From: JBCBJX01 sp038522735 | GTDB taxonomy: Bacteria; Pseudomonadota; Alphaproteobacteria; Caulobacterales; Parvularculaceae | Direction of reading: 5' to 3' | Length of the DNA: 57,581 nt | Assembly (NCBI GenBank): GCA_038522735.1 | Contig: JBCBJX010000009.1 | Coordinates: 1 to 57,581, forward strand | Part shown: in pieces, positions 50,273-57,581 of the stretch | How the letters are laid out: the number at the start of each line of letters is the position of its first letter | Position numbering within the stretch: the first letter of the stretch is position 1 | Program-made: the position numbers and the translations under genes | The notes under the pieces: generated by a model | Databases searched by the model: none | Told to the model about the DNA's origin: nothing | Seen by the model: only the letters and a program-made list of their open reading frames with translations

Positions 50273-50389
50273 GCCCTGCTCCTTGTCTGACTGCTGAAAG
50301 GGCGCGCGGCGTAGCGCGCGCCGGTCCCGGCATCAAGATGCATGGCGACTCGCGCGCGGGGACAAGCGCGGAGCCCTGCGATGGCGAGA

Positions 50390-51109
50390 TTATCTGAGTT
50401 GCAAATCGAACGGCGAGAAGTTGGTGTCGTCGTCGAACACCTCGACGCCCTCAGCGCGCTTCAGGAAGCCGACCACCGAATAGGTGACGGGCGTCAGCAG
50501 CGCCTCCCACAGGACTTTCAGGAGATAGTTGGTGATCAGTACGGCGATCACCTGCTCCGTCGTCCAGACGCCGAGGAAGGCGAGCGGGTAGAAGATGAGA
50601 CTATCGACGCCCTGCCCGACGACCGTCGATCCGATCGTCCGCTGCCAGAGGTTCTTGCCCTTCGAGGCGACCTTCATGCGGGCCATGACGATCGCGTTCG
50701 CAAACTCGCCCGCCCAGAAGGCGGTGATGGAGGCGAGGACGATGCGCGGCGTCTGTGCGAAGACGAATTGATACGCCTCGACGCCCTCCCAGCCCTCGGC
50801 CGCGGGCAGGGCGAGCACCGCCCAGGACATGAAGGCCATGAAAAGGACGGCGGCGAAGCCTGTCCAGATCACCCGTCGCGCCCGGGCGTAGCCGTAGATC
50901 TCCGTCAGCACGTCGCCGAGAACGTAGCTCAATGGGAAGAACAGGATGCCGGCGCCGAAGGTGAAGCCGAAGAGCTCCGCCGGTTTCGCCGCGCCGATGA
51001 GGTTCGAGCAGATGAGGATCGCAACGAACGCCGCCATCGCGAAGTCGTAATAGCGGAACTGGCGGGCGGGCGGCGGCGCGGCGCCCTCTCTCGTCGGCGT
51101 CAGGGTCAT
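50390..51109 (-). CDS. yhhQ: Queuosine precursor transporter (YhhQ/vitamin-uptake family)
   Basis: A 239-residue inner-membrane protein with about six helices: YDFAMAAFVAILICSNLIGA, FGAGILFFPLSYVLGDVLTEIYGYARARR, WTGFAAVLFMAFMSWAVL, FWAGEFANAIVMARMK, GQGVDSLIFYPLAFLGVW and an ending NYLLKVLWEALLTPVTY. This is the YhhQ/QueT pattern for uptake of queuine or its precursors preQ0/preQ1 used in tRNA modification. It is the third same-strand gene after rpmJ and a TPR protein, with a 43-base gap. Confidence 0.93.
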   Translation of the reverse strand: MTLTPTREGAAPPPARQFRYYDFAMAAFVAILICSNLIGAAKPAELFGFTFGAGILFFPLSYVLGDVLTEIYGYARARRVIWTGFAAVLFMAFMSWAVLALPAAEGWEGVEAYQFVFAQTPRIVLASITAFWAGEFANAIVMARMKVASKGKNLWQRTIGSTVVGQGVDSLIFYPLAFLGVWTTEQVIAVLITNYLLKVLWEALLTPVTYSVVGFLKRAEGVEVFDDDTNFSPFDLQLR

Positions 51110-51152
51110 GGAGGCGGAGCTAGCGCGTTCGCGGCGGCGAGCGAACGGCCGG

Positions 51153-51701
51153 TCAGATGCCCTGGCCGGAAACGCGCCGCTCCAGCCGGCGCACGGCGGC
51201 CTTGGCGTTTTCGAGGTGCGGATTGAGCGCGAGGGCCTTGAGGTAGGCGGCCAGAGCGCCTTCTTCGTCGTTCACCGAAAGACGGATCTGGGCGGCGAGC
51301 ATGAGCGAGGGAAAGTGCCGCGGCTCCAGCGTCAGCGCCTTTCCAAGGTCGTTTTCGGCCGCACTGACGTCGCCAGCAGCGAGGCGGACCCGACCGCGCG
51401 CGGCCCAGCCCTCCGCGAAGGAGGGATAGAGACCGACGAGGTGGGTGAGGAGTTCGTCGGCGAGGTCGGCCTCGCGCGCGAACTCCGCTTCTGCGGCGCG
51501 GTCGAAAAGAAGCTGGGCCGTCGGGGCCTGCGCCTCGCCCCAAACATCGACGATGCGGTCTGTCAGACGTTCGGCTTCCGGCGCTTCGGCGGTCTTCAGT
51601 TCGTCAAAGAAAAGATCGAGCCGCGCGTCGGTCTGATCCGCGAACGCCGCGCCGGCGAGAGCACATCCCGCACAGAACGCAGCGGCGAGTGCGCGGAACA
51701 A
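51153..51701 (-). CDS. Exported TPR protein
   Basis: A 182-residue protein starting at TTG 51701, 13 bases after the rpmJ stop. It has a signal peptide (FRALAAAFCAGCALAGAAFA) and three or four tetratricopeptide-type helix pairs: LADELLTHLVGLYPSFAEGWAARGRVRLAAGD, ENDLGKALTLEPRHFPSLM and GALAAYLKALALNPHLENA. Such proteins act as periplasmic adaptors for larger assemblies. No partner is identified. Confidence 0.85.
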   Translation of the reverse strand: MFRALAAAFCAGCALAGAAFADQTDARLDLFFDELKTAEAPEAERLTDRIVDVWGEAQAPTAQLLFDRAAEAEFAREADLADELLTHLVGLYPSFAEGWAARGRVRLAAGDVSAAENDLGKALTLEPRHFPSLMLAAQIRLSVNDEEGALAAYLKALALNPHLENAKAAVRRLERRVSGQGI

Positions 51702-51714
51702 TCGCGGCCCCGGC

Positions 51715-51840
51715 TCAGCCCTGGCGCGCTTTGAAGCGGCGCTGGGTCTTGTTGATGACGTAAAGCCGCCCGCGGCGCTTCACGACCTGGCAGTCCCGAT
51801 GACGGGATTTCAGGGATTTCAGCGAGCTCTTGACCTTCAT
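51715..51840 (-). CDS. rpmJ: Ribosomal protein bL36
   Basis: A 41-residue large-subunit protein: MKVKSSLKSLKSRHRDCQVV, then KRRGRLYVINKTQRRFKARQ and G. The sequence ends at a TGA at 51715-51717. It lacks the CxxC...CxxxxH zinc ribbon, keeping a single cysteine, and is the form usual in alphaproteobacteria. ATG 51840 is preceded by GCGAGG. The 229 bases upstream, to the lytic transglycosylase start, hold two hairpin-forming stretches (CGCTGGA/TCCAGCG near 51946-51972 and CGCGGCC/GGCCGCG) but no gene I can support. Confidence 0.95.
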   Translation of the reverse strand: MKVKSSLKSLKSRHRDCQVVKRRGRLYVINKTQRRFKARQG

Positions 51841-52069
51841 GACCCGTCATCCTCGCGCCGCTCCCGGCGGCCGCGTTCCTCTACGCCGATTGTTTCTTCG
51901 GAGCGCGGCGGAGTAAGCGGTGGGCGCGGCGAAGTCAAGCGCCGACGCTGGACCCGCCCGCGCGATCCAGCGTACATCGTCGCTCGTGAACGCGGCCCTT
52001 ACAAGGCCGCGGGCTTGACCTGTCATCGCGGCTGGGGCGGCCCGGGTCCGGGGGAGAAGGAGCTATTCC

Positions 52070-53344
52070 ATGCGTCGTCTCATGGGCGGTCTGAAGACCG
52101 CGCGTTTTTTTGCGATCGCCAGCCTCACCGCGACGGCGGCCTGCGCGGGAACGCCGCCGCCGACCGCCGTCGCCGAGCGCTCCCCGCCCGCCGCCGCCGC
52201 GGAAGAGCCTCAAAGTTTCGAGGACTGGCTGGCGGGTTTCCGCGCGAAGGCCCGCGCCGACGGGATCAGCGCGGCGACGGTCGAGGCGGCGCTGACCGGG
52301 CTCGAGCCCGATCCGGGCGTCCTCAAATCGAACGACTACCAGCCGGAGTTCACCCGCACGCTCTGGGACTATCTGGAGATCGCCGTCTCCGACCAGCGCG
52401 TTGCGAACGGCCGGGCGAAGCTCGCCGAACATCGCGCCGCTCTCGAAGCCGTGGAGCGCGATTACGGCGTCGATGCCGAGGTGATCGTCGCGATCTGGGG
52501 GCTGGAGACCTCCTATGGCGAGATTATGGGGACCAAGGACATCTTCCGGTCCCTCGCGACCCTCGGCCATGAAGGCCGCCGCACGAAGTTCGGCCGCCAG
52601 CAGCTCATGGGCGCCCTGACGATCGTCGATAAAGGCTATGCGCGCCGGGACGAGATGCAGGGCTCCTGGGCGGGCGCGATGGGCCACACCCAGTTCATTC
52701 CGACAACCTATCTCGCCTACGCCGTCGACCGGAACGGCGACGGGCGCCGGGACATCTGGACGACCCTGCCGGACGTGTTCGCATCGACCGCGAACTACCT
52801 CGCCAAGTCCGGCTACGAGAAAGACGCGCCATGGGGCTATGAAGTGACGCTCCCGGACGGGTTCGACTACGCCCTCGCCTCGCGCTCCGTGAAAAAACCC
52901 GTCATCGAGTGGTACGCCGCCGGGGTCTCCCGGCCCGACGGCGCGCCGGTGACCCAGGGCGTCGATGCGAACGCCGCGGCTTCGATCCTGACGCCCGCGG
53001 GCGCCCGCGGGCCCGCCTTCCTCGTCCTGCAGAACCATCGGGCGATCTTCGCCTATAACCCGGCGACGGCCTATGCGATGGGCATCGGCCTCCTCTCCGA
53101 CGCGATCGCCGGGCGCGACATTTCCCTCGCGCAAGGCTGGCCGCTGGAGGACAAGGCGCTTTCTCTCAGCCAGCGGAAGGCGCTGCAGGAGGCCCTCAAC
53201 GCCCGCGGCTTCAATGTGGGCGCCGTCGACGGCATTATCGGAGCGCGCACGGTGGAGGCGATCCGTAATTGGCAGCGCTCCATAGGCGCGACGGCGGACG
53301 GCTACGCGTCCGTCGCGCTGCTTGAGAAACTCCTCGCCTCGTGA
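52070..53344 (+). CDS. Lytic murein transglycosylase (MltB family) with peptidoglycan-binding domain
   Basis: A 424-residue cell-wall enzyme with a signal peptide (FFAIASLTATAACAG), possibly lipidated. The catalytic glutamate is E146 in AIWGLETSYG. Other family segments are GSWAGAMGHTQFIPTTYLAYAVD and DIWTTLPDVFASTANYLAKSGY. Residues 360-422 form a peptidoglycan-binding domain (LSQRKALQEALNARGFNVGAVDGIIG in two helices). It cleaves glycan strands producing anhydromuropeptides in the periplasm. AAGGAG lies upstream of ATG 52070. mnmC starts 4 bases after its stop. Confidence 0.93.
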   Translation: MRRLMGGLKTARFFAIASLTATAACAGTPPPTAVAERSPPAAAAEEPQSFEDWLAGFRAKARADGISAATVEAALTGLEPDPGVLKSNDYQPEFTRTLWDYLEIAVSDQRVANGRAKLAEHRAALEAVERDYGVDAEVIVAIWGLETSYGEIMGTKDIFRSLATLGHEGRRTKFGRQQLMGALTIVDKGYARRDEMQGSWAGAMGHTQFIPTTYLAYAVDRNGDGRRDIWTTLPDVFASTANYLAKSGYEKDAPWGYEVTLPDGFDYALASRSVKKPVIEWYAAGVSRPDGAPVTQGVDANAAASILTPAGARGPAFLVLQNHRAIFAYNPATAYAMGIGLLSDAIAGRDISLAQGWPLEDKALSLSQRKALQEALNARGFNVGAVDGIIGARTVEAIRNWQRSIGATADGYASVALLEKLLAS

Positions 53345-53348
53345 GCGA

Positions 53349-55445
53349 ATGACCGACGACCCGCCGCGTCGCGACGGTCGCTCGACGATCCGTCCGGCCG
53401 CCCTGTCGTGGACGGAAGGCCCTGCGCCTCGCGCGCCCGCATTCGGCGATCTTTATTTCTGCGATGAGGGCGGCGAGGCGGAGACGGCGCACGTCTTTAT
53501 TCAGGGCAATGATCTCATAGAGCGCTTCGCGGCGGCGAATGCCGTTTTCACCATTGGCGAGCTTGGCTTCGGGACCGGCCTCAACTTTCTGCTCGCGCTC
53601 AAGTCATGGTCCGAGACGGCGTCTGAGACAGCGCGCCTCCATTTCATCAGCGTAGAGCGTTATCCTCTCTATTCGGACGACCACGCCCGCGCCCTCGCGG
53701 CGTTTCCGGCCCTCGCGCCTTACGCCGAGCGTCTGCTGGCGCGCCTTCCGCCGCGCCATGCCGGGCCGCACCGGATCATGTTTCCCGAACACCGCGCGAC
53801 GCTGACGCTGCTCTACGGCGATGCGGAGGATGTCCTCTCACGGTTCGAGGGGGCCGTCGACGCTTGGTTTCTCGACGGGTTCGCCCCGGCGCGAAACGAA
53901 AGCATGTGGTCCGAGGCCGTGCTCGACGAGGTCGCGCGCCTCTCCCGCGCAGGGGCGACGCTTGCAACGTATACGGTCGCAGGCGCAGTCCGGCGCAGTC
54001 TGGCGGAGCGGGGGTTCACGGTCGAGAAGCGACCCGGCTTCGGGCGTAAGCGGGACATGCTCGCCGGCCGCTTCGAGGGGCCGCACGAATTCCACGATGC
54101 AGCGCCCGACGGGTCGCCGATCTTTCCGGCCGGCGGCTGGGCGACGCCTGCGGATCTTTACGGGACGCCGCGCGGAAACGTCGGCGACGCAAGGTCGCTC
54201 GCGACGACGCCGCCCGCACGCGCCCTCTGGTTCGGGCGGCACGGCGCAGCACTGCTCGCCCCCGGGGCGCGCGTGGCGGTCATTGGAGCGGGCATCGCGG
54301 GTGCGGCCCTTACCTGGCATCTACGTGAAGCCGGGTTCTCTCCGGTGGTGTTCGACGGCGCGGGACCGGCGAGCGGCGCGTCGGGCGCGGCGGCGGGCCT
54401 CCTTTCGCCGCGCCTCGCCCTCGGCGATCAGCCGACGGATCGCTTTCATGTCGACGCCTTTCTTTATGCGACGCGCTTTTACGCAGAGCACGCGCCGGCG
54501 GCGTTCAAGCAGTCCGGCATTTTGCAGCTTGCAACCGACGACAAGGAACTCCGGCGGGCGGAGGCGATGATCGACGCGGCTGTGCTGCCGGCCGAAGAGC
54601 TTGCGCTGCTCGGCGCGAAGGAAGCCTCAGAAATCGCAGGATGCGCCCTCGCAGGACCCTGTCTCTTTATCCGGAAGGGCGGCGTCGTTCATCCGCCCGT
54701 TCTCGTGTCGATGGTGCTGGCGGACACGGAAGTCCGGCGCGCCGGGGTCGTCGGCGTCGAGAGCGAACCGGACAAAGCGGTTGTGCGAACCGAAGACGGC
54801 GCGCTTGAGGCCTTCGACGCCGTCGTCATCGCCAACGCCCTCGATGCTCTGCGCCTGGCTCCGACAGAGCCGCTGCCGCTCGCGGGCTCGCTCGGGCAAG
54901 TAACGCGCTTTCAGGAACGAACCGCGCTGCGTGTCCCTGTCGCGTTCGGTCCGTATGCGGCGCCGGCGCCCGGCGGCGGGCTCGTGATCGGCGCGACCTA
55001 CGACCCGTTCGAGGGCGACCTCGGCGCCGACCCGGCGCGCGATGCGCGCAATCGCGCCGCCGTCCTGGAGCGCCTGCCGGGCCTGATCGACGAATGCTGG
55101 ACCGGCGAAGGCCGCGCGAGCGTCAGGTGCGTGACGCCGGACCGCACGCCGGTGGCGGGACCGCTGCCGGACTGGCGGTTCGCAGCGGACGCGTACGCCG
55201 GTCTCGCCCAGGGCCGGGCCGAAGACTACCCGCCCCTCGCGCGCGCGCCACGCCTCTGGGCTTTGACCGGTCTCGGCTCGCGCGGCTTCGCCACGGCGCC
55301 CCTCGCCGCCGCGTTCGTCGTCGCCGACATGGCGGGCGCGCCCTCGCCGGTGGAGCGCGACGTCGCCGAGGCGCTGCACCCGGTGCGGTTCCTCATCCGC
55401 GATCTGAAACGCGGGCGGGTTCCCCCGGCGCTTCAGACGCTCTAA
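53349..55445 (+). CDS. mnmC: Bifunctional tRNA mnm5s2U methyltransferase/oxidoreductase MnmC
   Basis: A 698-residue fusion of two wobble-uridine modification enzymes. Residues 1-240 are the MnmD SAM methyltransferase (IGELGFGTGLNFLLAL and WFLDGFAPARNESMWS). From about 305 the FAD-dependent MnmC1 domain starts with VAVIGAGIAGAALTWHLREA and later has SGASGAAAGLLSPRLALG and GLAQGRAEDYPPLARAPRLWALTGLGSRG in pieces. The enzyme converts cmnm5 or nm5 to mnm5 at U34. ATG 53349 is 4 bases after the transglycosylase stop. Confidence 0.93.
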   Translation: MTDDPPRRDGRSTIRPAALSWTEGPAPRAPAFGDLYFCDEGGEAETAHVFIQGNDLIERFAAANAVFTIGELGFGTGLNFLLALKSWSETASETARLHFISVERYPLYSDDHARALAAFPALAPYAERLLARLPPRHAGPHRIMFPEHRATLTLLYGDAEDVLSRFEGAVDAWFLDGFAPARNESMWSEAVLDEVARLSRAGATLATYTVAGAVRRSLAERGFTVEKRPGFGRKRDMLAGRFEGPHEFHDAAPDGSPIFPAGGWATPADLYGTPRGNVGDARSLATTPPARALWFGRHGAALLAPGARVAVIGAGIAGAALTWHLREAGFSPVVFDGAGPASGASGAAAGLLSPRLALGDQPTDRFHVDAFLYATRFYAEHAPAAFKQSGILQLATDDKELRRAEAMIDAAVLPAEELALLGAKEASEIAGCALAGPCLFIRKGGVVHPPVLVSMVLADTEVRRAGVVGVESEPDKAVVRTEDGALEAFDAVVIANALDALRLAPTEPLPLAGSLGQVTRFQERTALRVPVAFGPYAAPAPGGGLVIGATYDPFEGDLGADPARDARNRAAVLERLPGLIDECWTGEGRASVRCVTPDRTPVAGPLPDWRFAADAYAGLAQGRAEDYPPLARAPRLWALTGLGSRGFATAPLAAAFVVADMAGAPSPVERDVAEALHPVRFLIRDLKRGRVPPALQTL

Positions 55446-55488
55446 ACGGCGGTTGCAGAAACTCTTAGTCGCGTTGGGAGGCGCGCCC

Positions 55489-56880
55489 ATGTTGCAGGAC
55501 ACCCCCTTCGGCCCCCTCTGGGACACCGTGCTGGACGGCGTCGGCCGTACGCCGATGGTCCGCGTGAACAATATCGACACGGGCCCGTGCGAGCTTTTTC
55601 TGAAGCTCGAACTCATGAACCCCGGCGGCTCCATCAAGGACCGCATCGGCGTCTCGATGATCGAGGAGGCGGAGCAGTCAGGCAAGCTGAAGCCCGGCGG
55701 GACCATCGTCGAGGCGACGGCCGGAAACACAGGACTCTCCCTCGCTCTCGTGGCGGCGCAGAAGGGCTACAAGACGATTATTGTCGTTCCCGACAAGATG
55801 GCGCAGGAGAAGATCTTCCACCTGCGCGCCCTCGGCGCCGACGTCTATCTGACGCGATCCGATGTCGGTAAGGGGCATCCGGAATATTATCAGGATGTCG
55901 CCGAACGCATCGCAAAGGAAAAAGGCGCGTTCTACGTCAACCAGTTCGGCAACCCCGCGAACCCGAAGGCCCATGAAGAGGCGACGGCGGAGGAAATCTG
56001 GGGGCAGATGGGCCACGACGTCGATGCTGTCATCTCCGGCGTCGGCTCAGGCGGTACGATTTCGGGTCTGTCGCGCTATTTCGAGAAAGTCTCGCCGGAT
56101 ACGGAGATGATCCTCGCCGACCCGCAGGGCTCGATCCTGACGGACTTCGTCAATACGGGCATGATCCCGAACGTCGTCGGCTCCTGGCTCGTAGAAGGCA
56201 TCGGCGAGGATTTCATTCCGGATGTCTGCGACCTCTCCCGCGTGAAGAAAGCCTATCCGATTACGGACAAGGAGAGCTTCGACGCTGCGCGAGAGCTTCT
56301 CAAGAAGGAAGGCATCCTTGCAGGTTCCTCCTCCGGAACCCTCTTCGCGACCGCGCTGAAGTACTGCCGGGAGCAGACCGAGAAAAAGCGCGTCGTCGCC
56401 TTCGCCTGCGATCGCGGCGAAAAGTACCTTTCCAAAATGTTCAACGATTTCTGGATGCTCGATCAGGGCTTCCTGAAACGCGAAGAGAAGGGAGATCTCT
56501 CAGATCTCGTCGCCCGCCCGCATTCCGAGCGCGCCGCCGTTTTCTGCCGCGCCGACGACACGCTAATGACCGCCTATAAGCGGATGAAGCTTTACGATAT
56601 CTCGCAGCTTCCGGTTCTCAGCCCAGAGGACGGCGTAGAAGGGCTTCTCGACGAGGAGGACGTGCTCTTCGCCGTCATCCGCAACAAGGACAAGTTCGAG
56701 GACCCGGTGAAGTCAGCGATGACTTACCGCGTCGAGACGATCCAGGCGGACGCGCCGAAAGACGCGCTGCTGCCGATCTTCGCGAAAGGCCACGTCGCCG
56801 TCGTCATGCGCGGCGAGCGGTTCGAAGGCCTCATCACCCGGACGGACCTTCTGAACCATCTGCGTTTGCAGCTCGGCTAG
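55489..56880 (+). CDS. cbs: Cystathionine beta-synthase-like PLP enzyme with CBS domain pair
   Basis: A 463-residue enzyme. The PLP domain has the lysine K50 in NPGGSIKDRIG, ATAGNTGLSLAL, SGVGSGGTISG and AGSSSGT. Residues about 345-460 form two CBS motifs (a Bateman pair: DDTLMTAYKRMKLYDISQLPVL and DALLPIFAKGHVAVVM). This is the domain order of full-length CBS, making cystathionine from serine and homocysteine; cysteine synthase activity is also possible, and the CBS pair could bind an adenine nucleotide. I chose ATG 55489 because of GGGAGG upstream, over TTG 55453. It overlaps the convergent YHS gene stop by four bases. Confidence 0.9.
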   Translation: MLQDTPFGPLWDTVLDGVGRTPMVRVNNIDTGPCELFLKLELMNPGGSIKDRIGVSMIEEAEQSGKLKPGGTIVEATAGNTGLSLALVAAQKGYKTIIVVPDKMAQEKIFHLRALGADVYLTRSDVGKGHPEYYQDVAERIAKEKGAFYVNQFGNPANPKAHEEATAEEIWGQMGHDVDAVISGVGSGGTISGLSRYFEKVSPDTEMILADPQGSILTDFVNTGMIPNVVGSWLVEGIGEDFIPDVCDLSRVKKAYPITDKESFDAARELLKKEGILAGSSSGTLFATALKYCREQTEKKRVVAFACDRGEKYLSKMFNDFWMLDQGFLKREEKGDLSDLVARPHSERAAVFCRADDTLMTAYKRMKLYDISQLPVLSPEDGVEGLLDEEDVLFAVIRNKDKFEDPVKSAMTYRVETIQADAPKDALLPIFAKGHVAVVMRGERFEGLITRTDLLNHLRLQLG

Positions 56881-57500
56881 AACCCGCCCTTGAGGCGAAA
56901 CGACGATTTGCATCCTGCGACCGTGCCGTTCGGCGAGACGGCGCGGCACGGCTCGTAAGGCGTATCGTGGGCGATGAAAAAGCGGGGTGCGTGATCGCGA
57001 TCCTCGATCAGCCGCCATGTTCCGCCGGCCGCGTTCACCGTCTCGGACTGGTGGCTCCGGAACGCAGCAGCGGTCGCGGGTTCGACGCTGAGATAAAGAC
57101 GGTCGCCGTAGATCGTCCACGTCAGAGGGTCGCCGGCGACGACCTTGCCCTCGACAAGCGCTTCGGGGTCGAGGCCCCCATAGACGGGCGCGAAGTGCTC
57201 GGGATCGGCGTCGAACATCGCTTTGTGCTCGGGCGTCGCGAACCGGAACGTCGCGCCGTGCCATTCGCTGACAATATCCTCGCGGCCGGGCGTCGGCGTC
57301 CCTTCATCGAAGTAACTGACCGGGTCGATACCGCCGATGGCGACGCCGCCGGGGCGCTGTGTCGTCGCCCAGTCCGGCAGCTGGATCATGTCCACAGGCT
57401 TGATCGCTGCCGCCGGTTGCGGCGTCAGCGCATCCTGCCACGCCTCCGCCGGCGAGACGCCAAGCCCCAACGCAACAGCCAACACGCTTTGAATCACCAT
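56877..57500 (-). CDS. YHS-domain exported protein
   Basis: A 207-residue protein from ATG 57500, which follows GGAGG. It has a signal peptide (MVIQSVLAVALGLGVSPAEA) and a YHS domain: IGGIDPVSYFDEGTPTPG, then HGATFRFATPEHKAMFDADPEHFAPVYGG in parts. YHS domains are linked to metal handling (the cluster named after tyrosine/histidine/serine or YHS residues) and appear in copper and heavy-metal proteins. A C-terminal extension (about 120-207) with two cysteines carries HQSETVNAAGG and PYEPCRAVSPNG. Function is unknown. The 81 bases to the window end hold no gene. Confidence 0.85.
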   Translation of the reverse strand: MVIQSVLAVALGLGVSPAEAWQDALTPQPAAAIKPVDMIQLPDWATTQRPGGVAIGGIDPVSYFDEGTPTPGREDIVSEWHGATFRFATPEHKAMFDADPEHFAPVYGGLDPEALVEGKVVAGDPLTWTIYGDRLYLSVEPATAAAFRSHQSETVNAAGGTWRLIEDRDHAPRFFIAHDTPYEPCRAVSPNGTVAGCKSSFRLKGGF

Positions 57501-57581
57501 CCCGTCCTCCAATTTCCGCTCACACGTTTATTTCCGACAATTACGCTCGGGAAATAGGATCGGGAGGCCAGCGAGCAAGTA

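Noticed and set aside
51841..52069. Possible small RNA or gene in the rpmJ-transglycosylase gap
   Set aside because: Two short hairpins exist, but neither has a T tail and no promoter-like pair is convincing.
51935..53134. 399-codon minus-strand frame opposite the lytic transglycosylase
   Set aside because: It is a shadow of a gene with a clear catalytic site and signal peptide, and has no ribosome binding site.

Overview
The window is a GC-rich stretch of chromosomal housekeeping DNA from an alphaproteobacterium. The main evidence is a set of gene families and neighbourhoods typical of that class. These include an RcdA-family protein (DUF1465) next to DUF1192 and rpmE, a GapR-type DUF2312 nucleoid protein, a DUF1013/TrcR-like cell-cycle regulator, a COQ9 gene divergent from rpsU, a three-gene proton-translocating transhydrogenase following an aa3-oxidase subunit IV gene, and the ispH-thrB-rnhA cluster. 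Order-level placement (Caulobacterales, Parvularculales or a relative) is my inference. I see no phage, IS element, CRISPR array, rRNA or tRNA. Gene density is very high, with many 1-4 base stop/start overlaps.

Layout. 1-98 is the truncated start of a secreted protein on the minus strand. 376-2684 (minus) holds a lipoprotein gene and argS. 2834-5179 (plus) is ispH-thrB-rnhA, followed by a minus-strand peroxiredoxin and plus-strand yqgE. 6438-14528 (minus) is a five-gene run: ABC exporter, paraoxonase-like protein, thrC, M16 peptidase, and a membrane GGDEF/EAL protein. 14714-17738 carries rpmE, rcdA, DUF1192, a quinone oxidoreductase and a propeller lipoprotein. 17816-20418 is a sulfide/persulfide cluster: a BigR/SqrR-type repressor, rhodanese and TauE/SafE exporter facing a persulfide dioxygenase-like hydrolase across a nested palindromic operator. 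20474-24325 is a heme/iron uptake locus with DUF6607, a HemR-type TonB receptor and a small unknown protein.

24357-30700 includes a TrcR-like regulator, an SDR lacking catalytic residues, ubiX with small DUF465 and TIGR02444 neighbours, a diguanylate cyclase and purE-purK. 30729-34479 encodes three exported proteins: a serine hydrolase, a DUF305 protein and an LVIVD-repeat protein. 34548-35630 is the COQ9/rpsU divergent pair. Here rpsU lies behind a perfect hairpin and a classic intrinsic terminator, and its conserved start position reads ATC rather than ATG. 35675-40627 holds an M48 protease with a PDZ-like region, a PQQ-type sugar dehydrogenase, a class-3 lipase with an unknown partner, and an alpha/beta hydrolase lipoprotein. 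40661-44157 is the transhydrogenase operon. 44225-47084 includes an alpha/beta hydrolase, a small coiled-coil membrane protein and an ABC1/UbiB kinase. 47243-50272 holds an NtrC-type response regulator, DUF2147, a charged hypothetical protein between two palindromic repeat elements, and gapR. 50390-57500 contains a queuosine-precursor transporter, a TPR protein, rpmJ, an MltB-type transglycosylase, mnmC, a cystathionine beta-synthase-like enzyme and a YHS protein.

Functional threads are threonine synthesis (thrB, thrC), ubiquinone-linked functions (COQ9, ubiX, UbiB-like kinase, quinone oxidoreductase), translation and tRNA modification (argS, rpmE, rpmJ, rpsU, mnmC, yhhQ), sulfide defence, heme capture, c-di-GMP signalling and an exported-protein cluster. 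The most unusual signal is the rpsU start and its leader. The degenerate SDR, the two uncharacterised exported or lipase-linked modules and the palindromic repeats come next.
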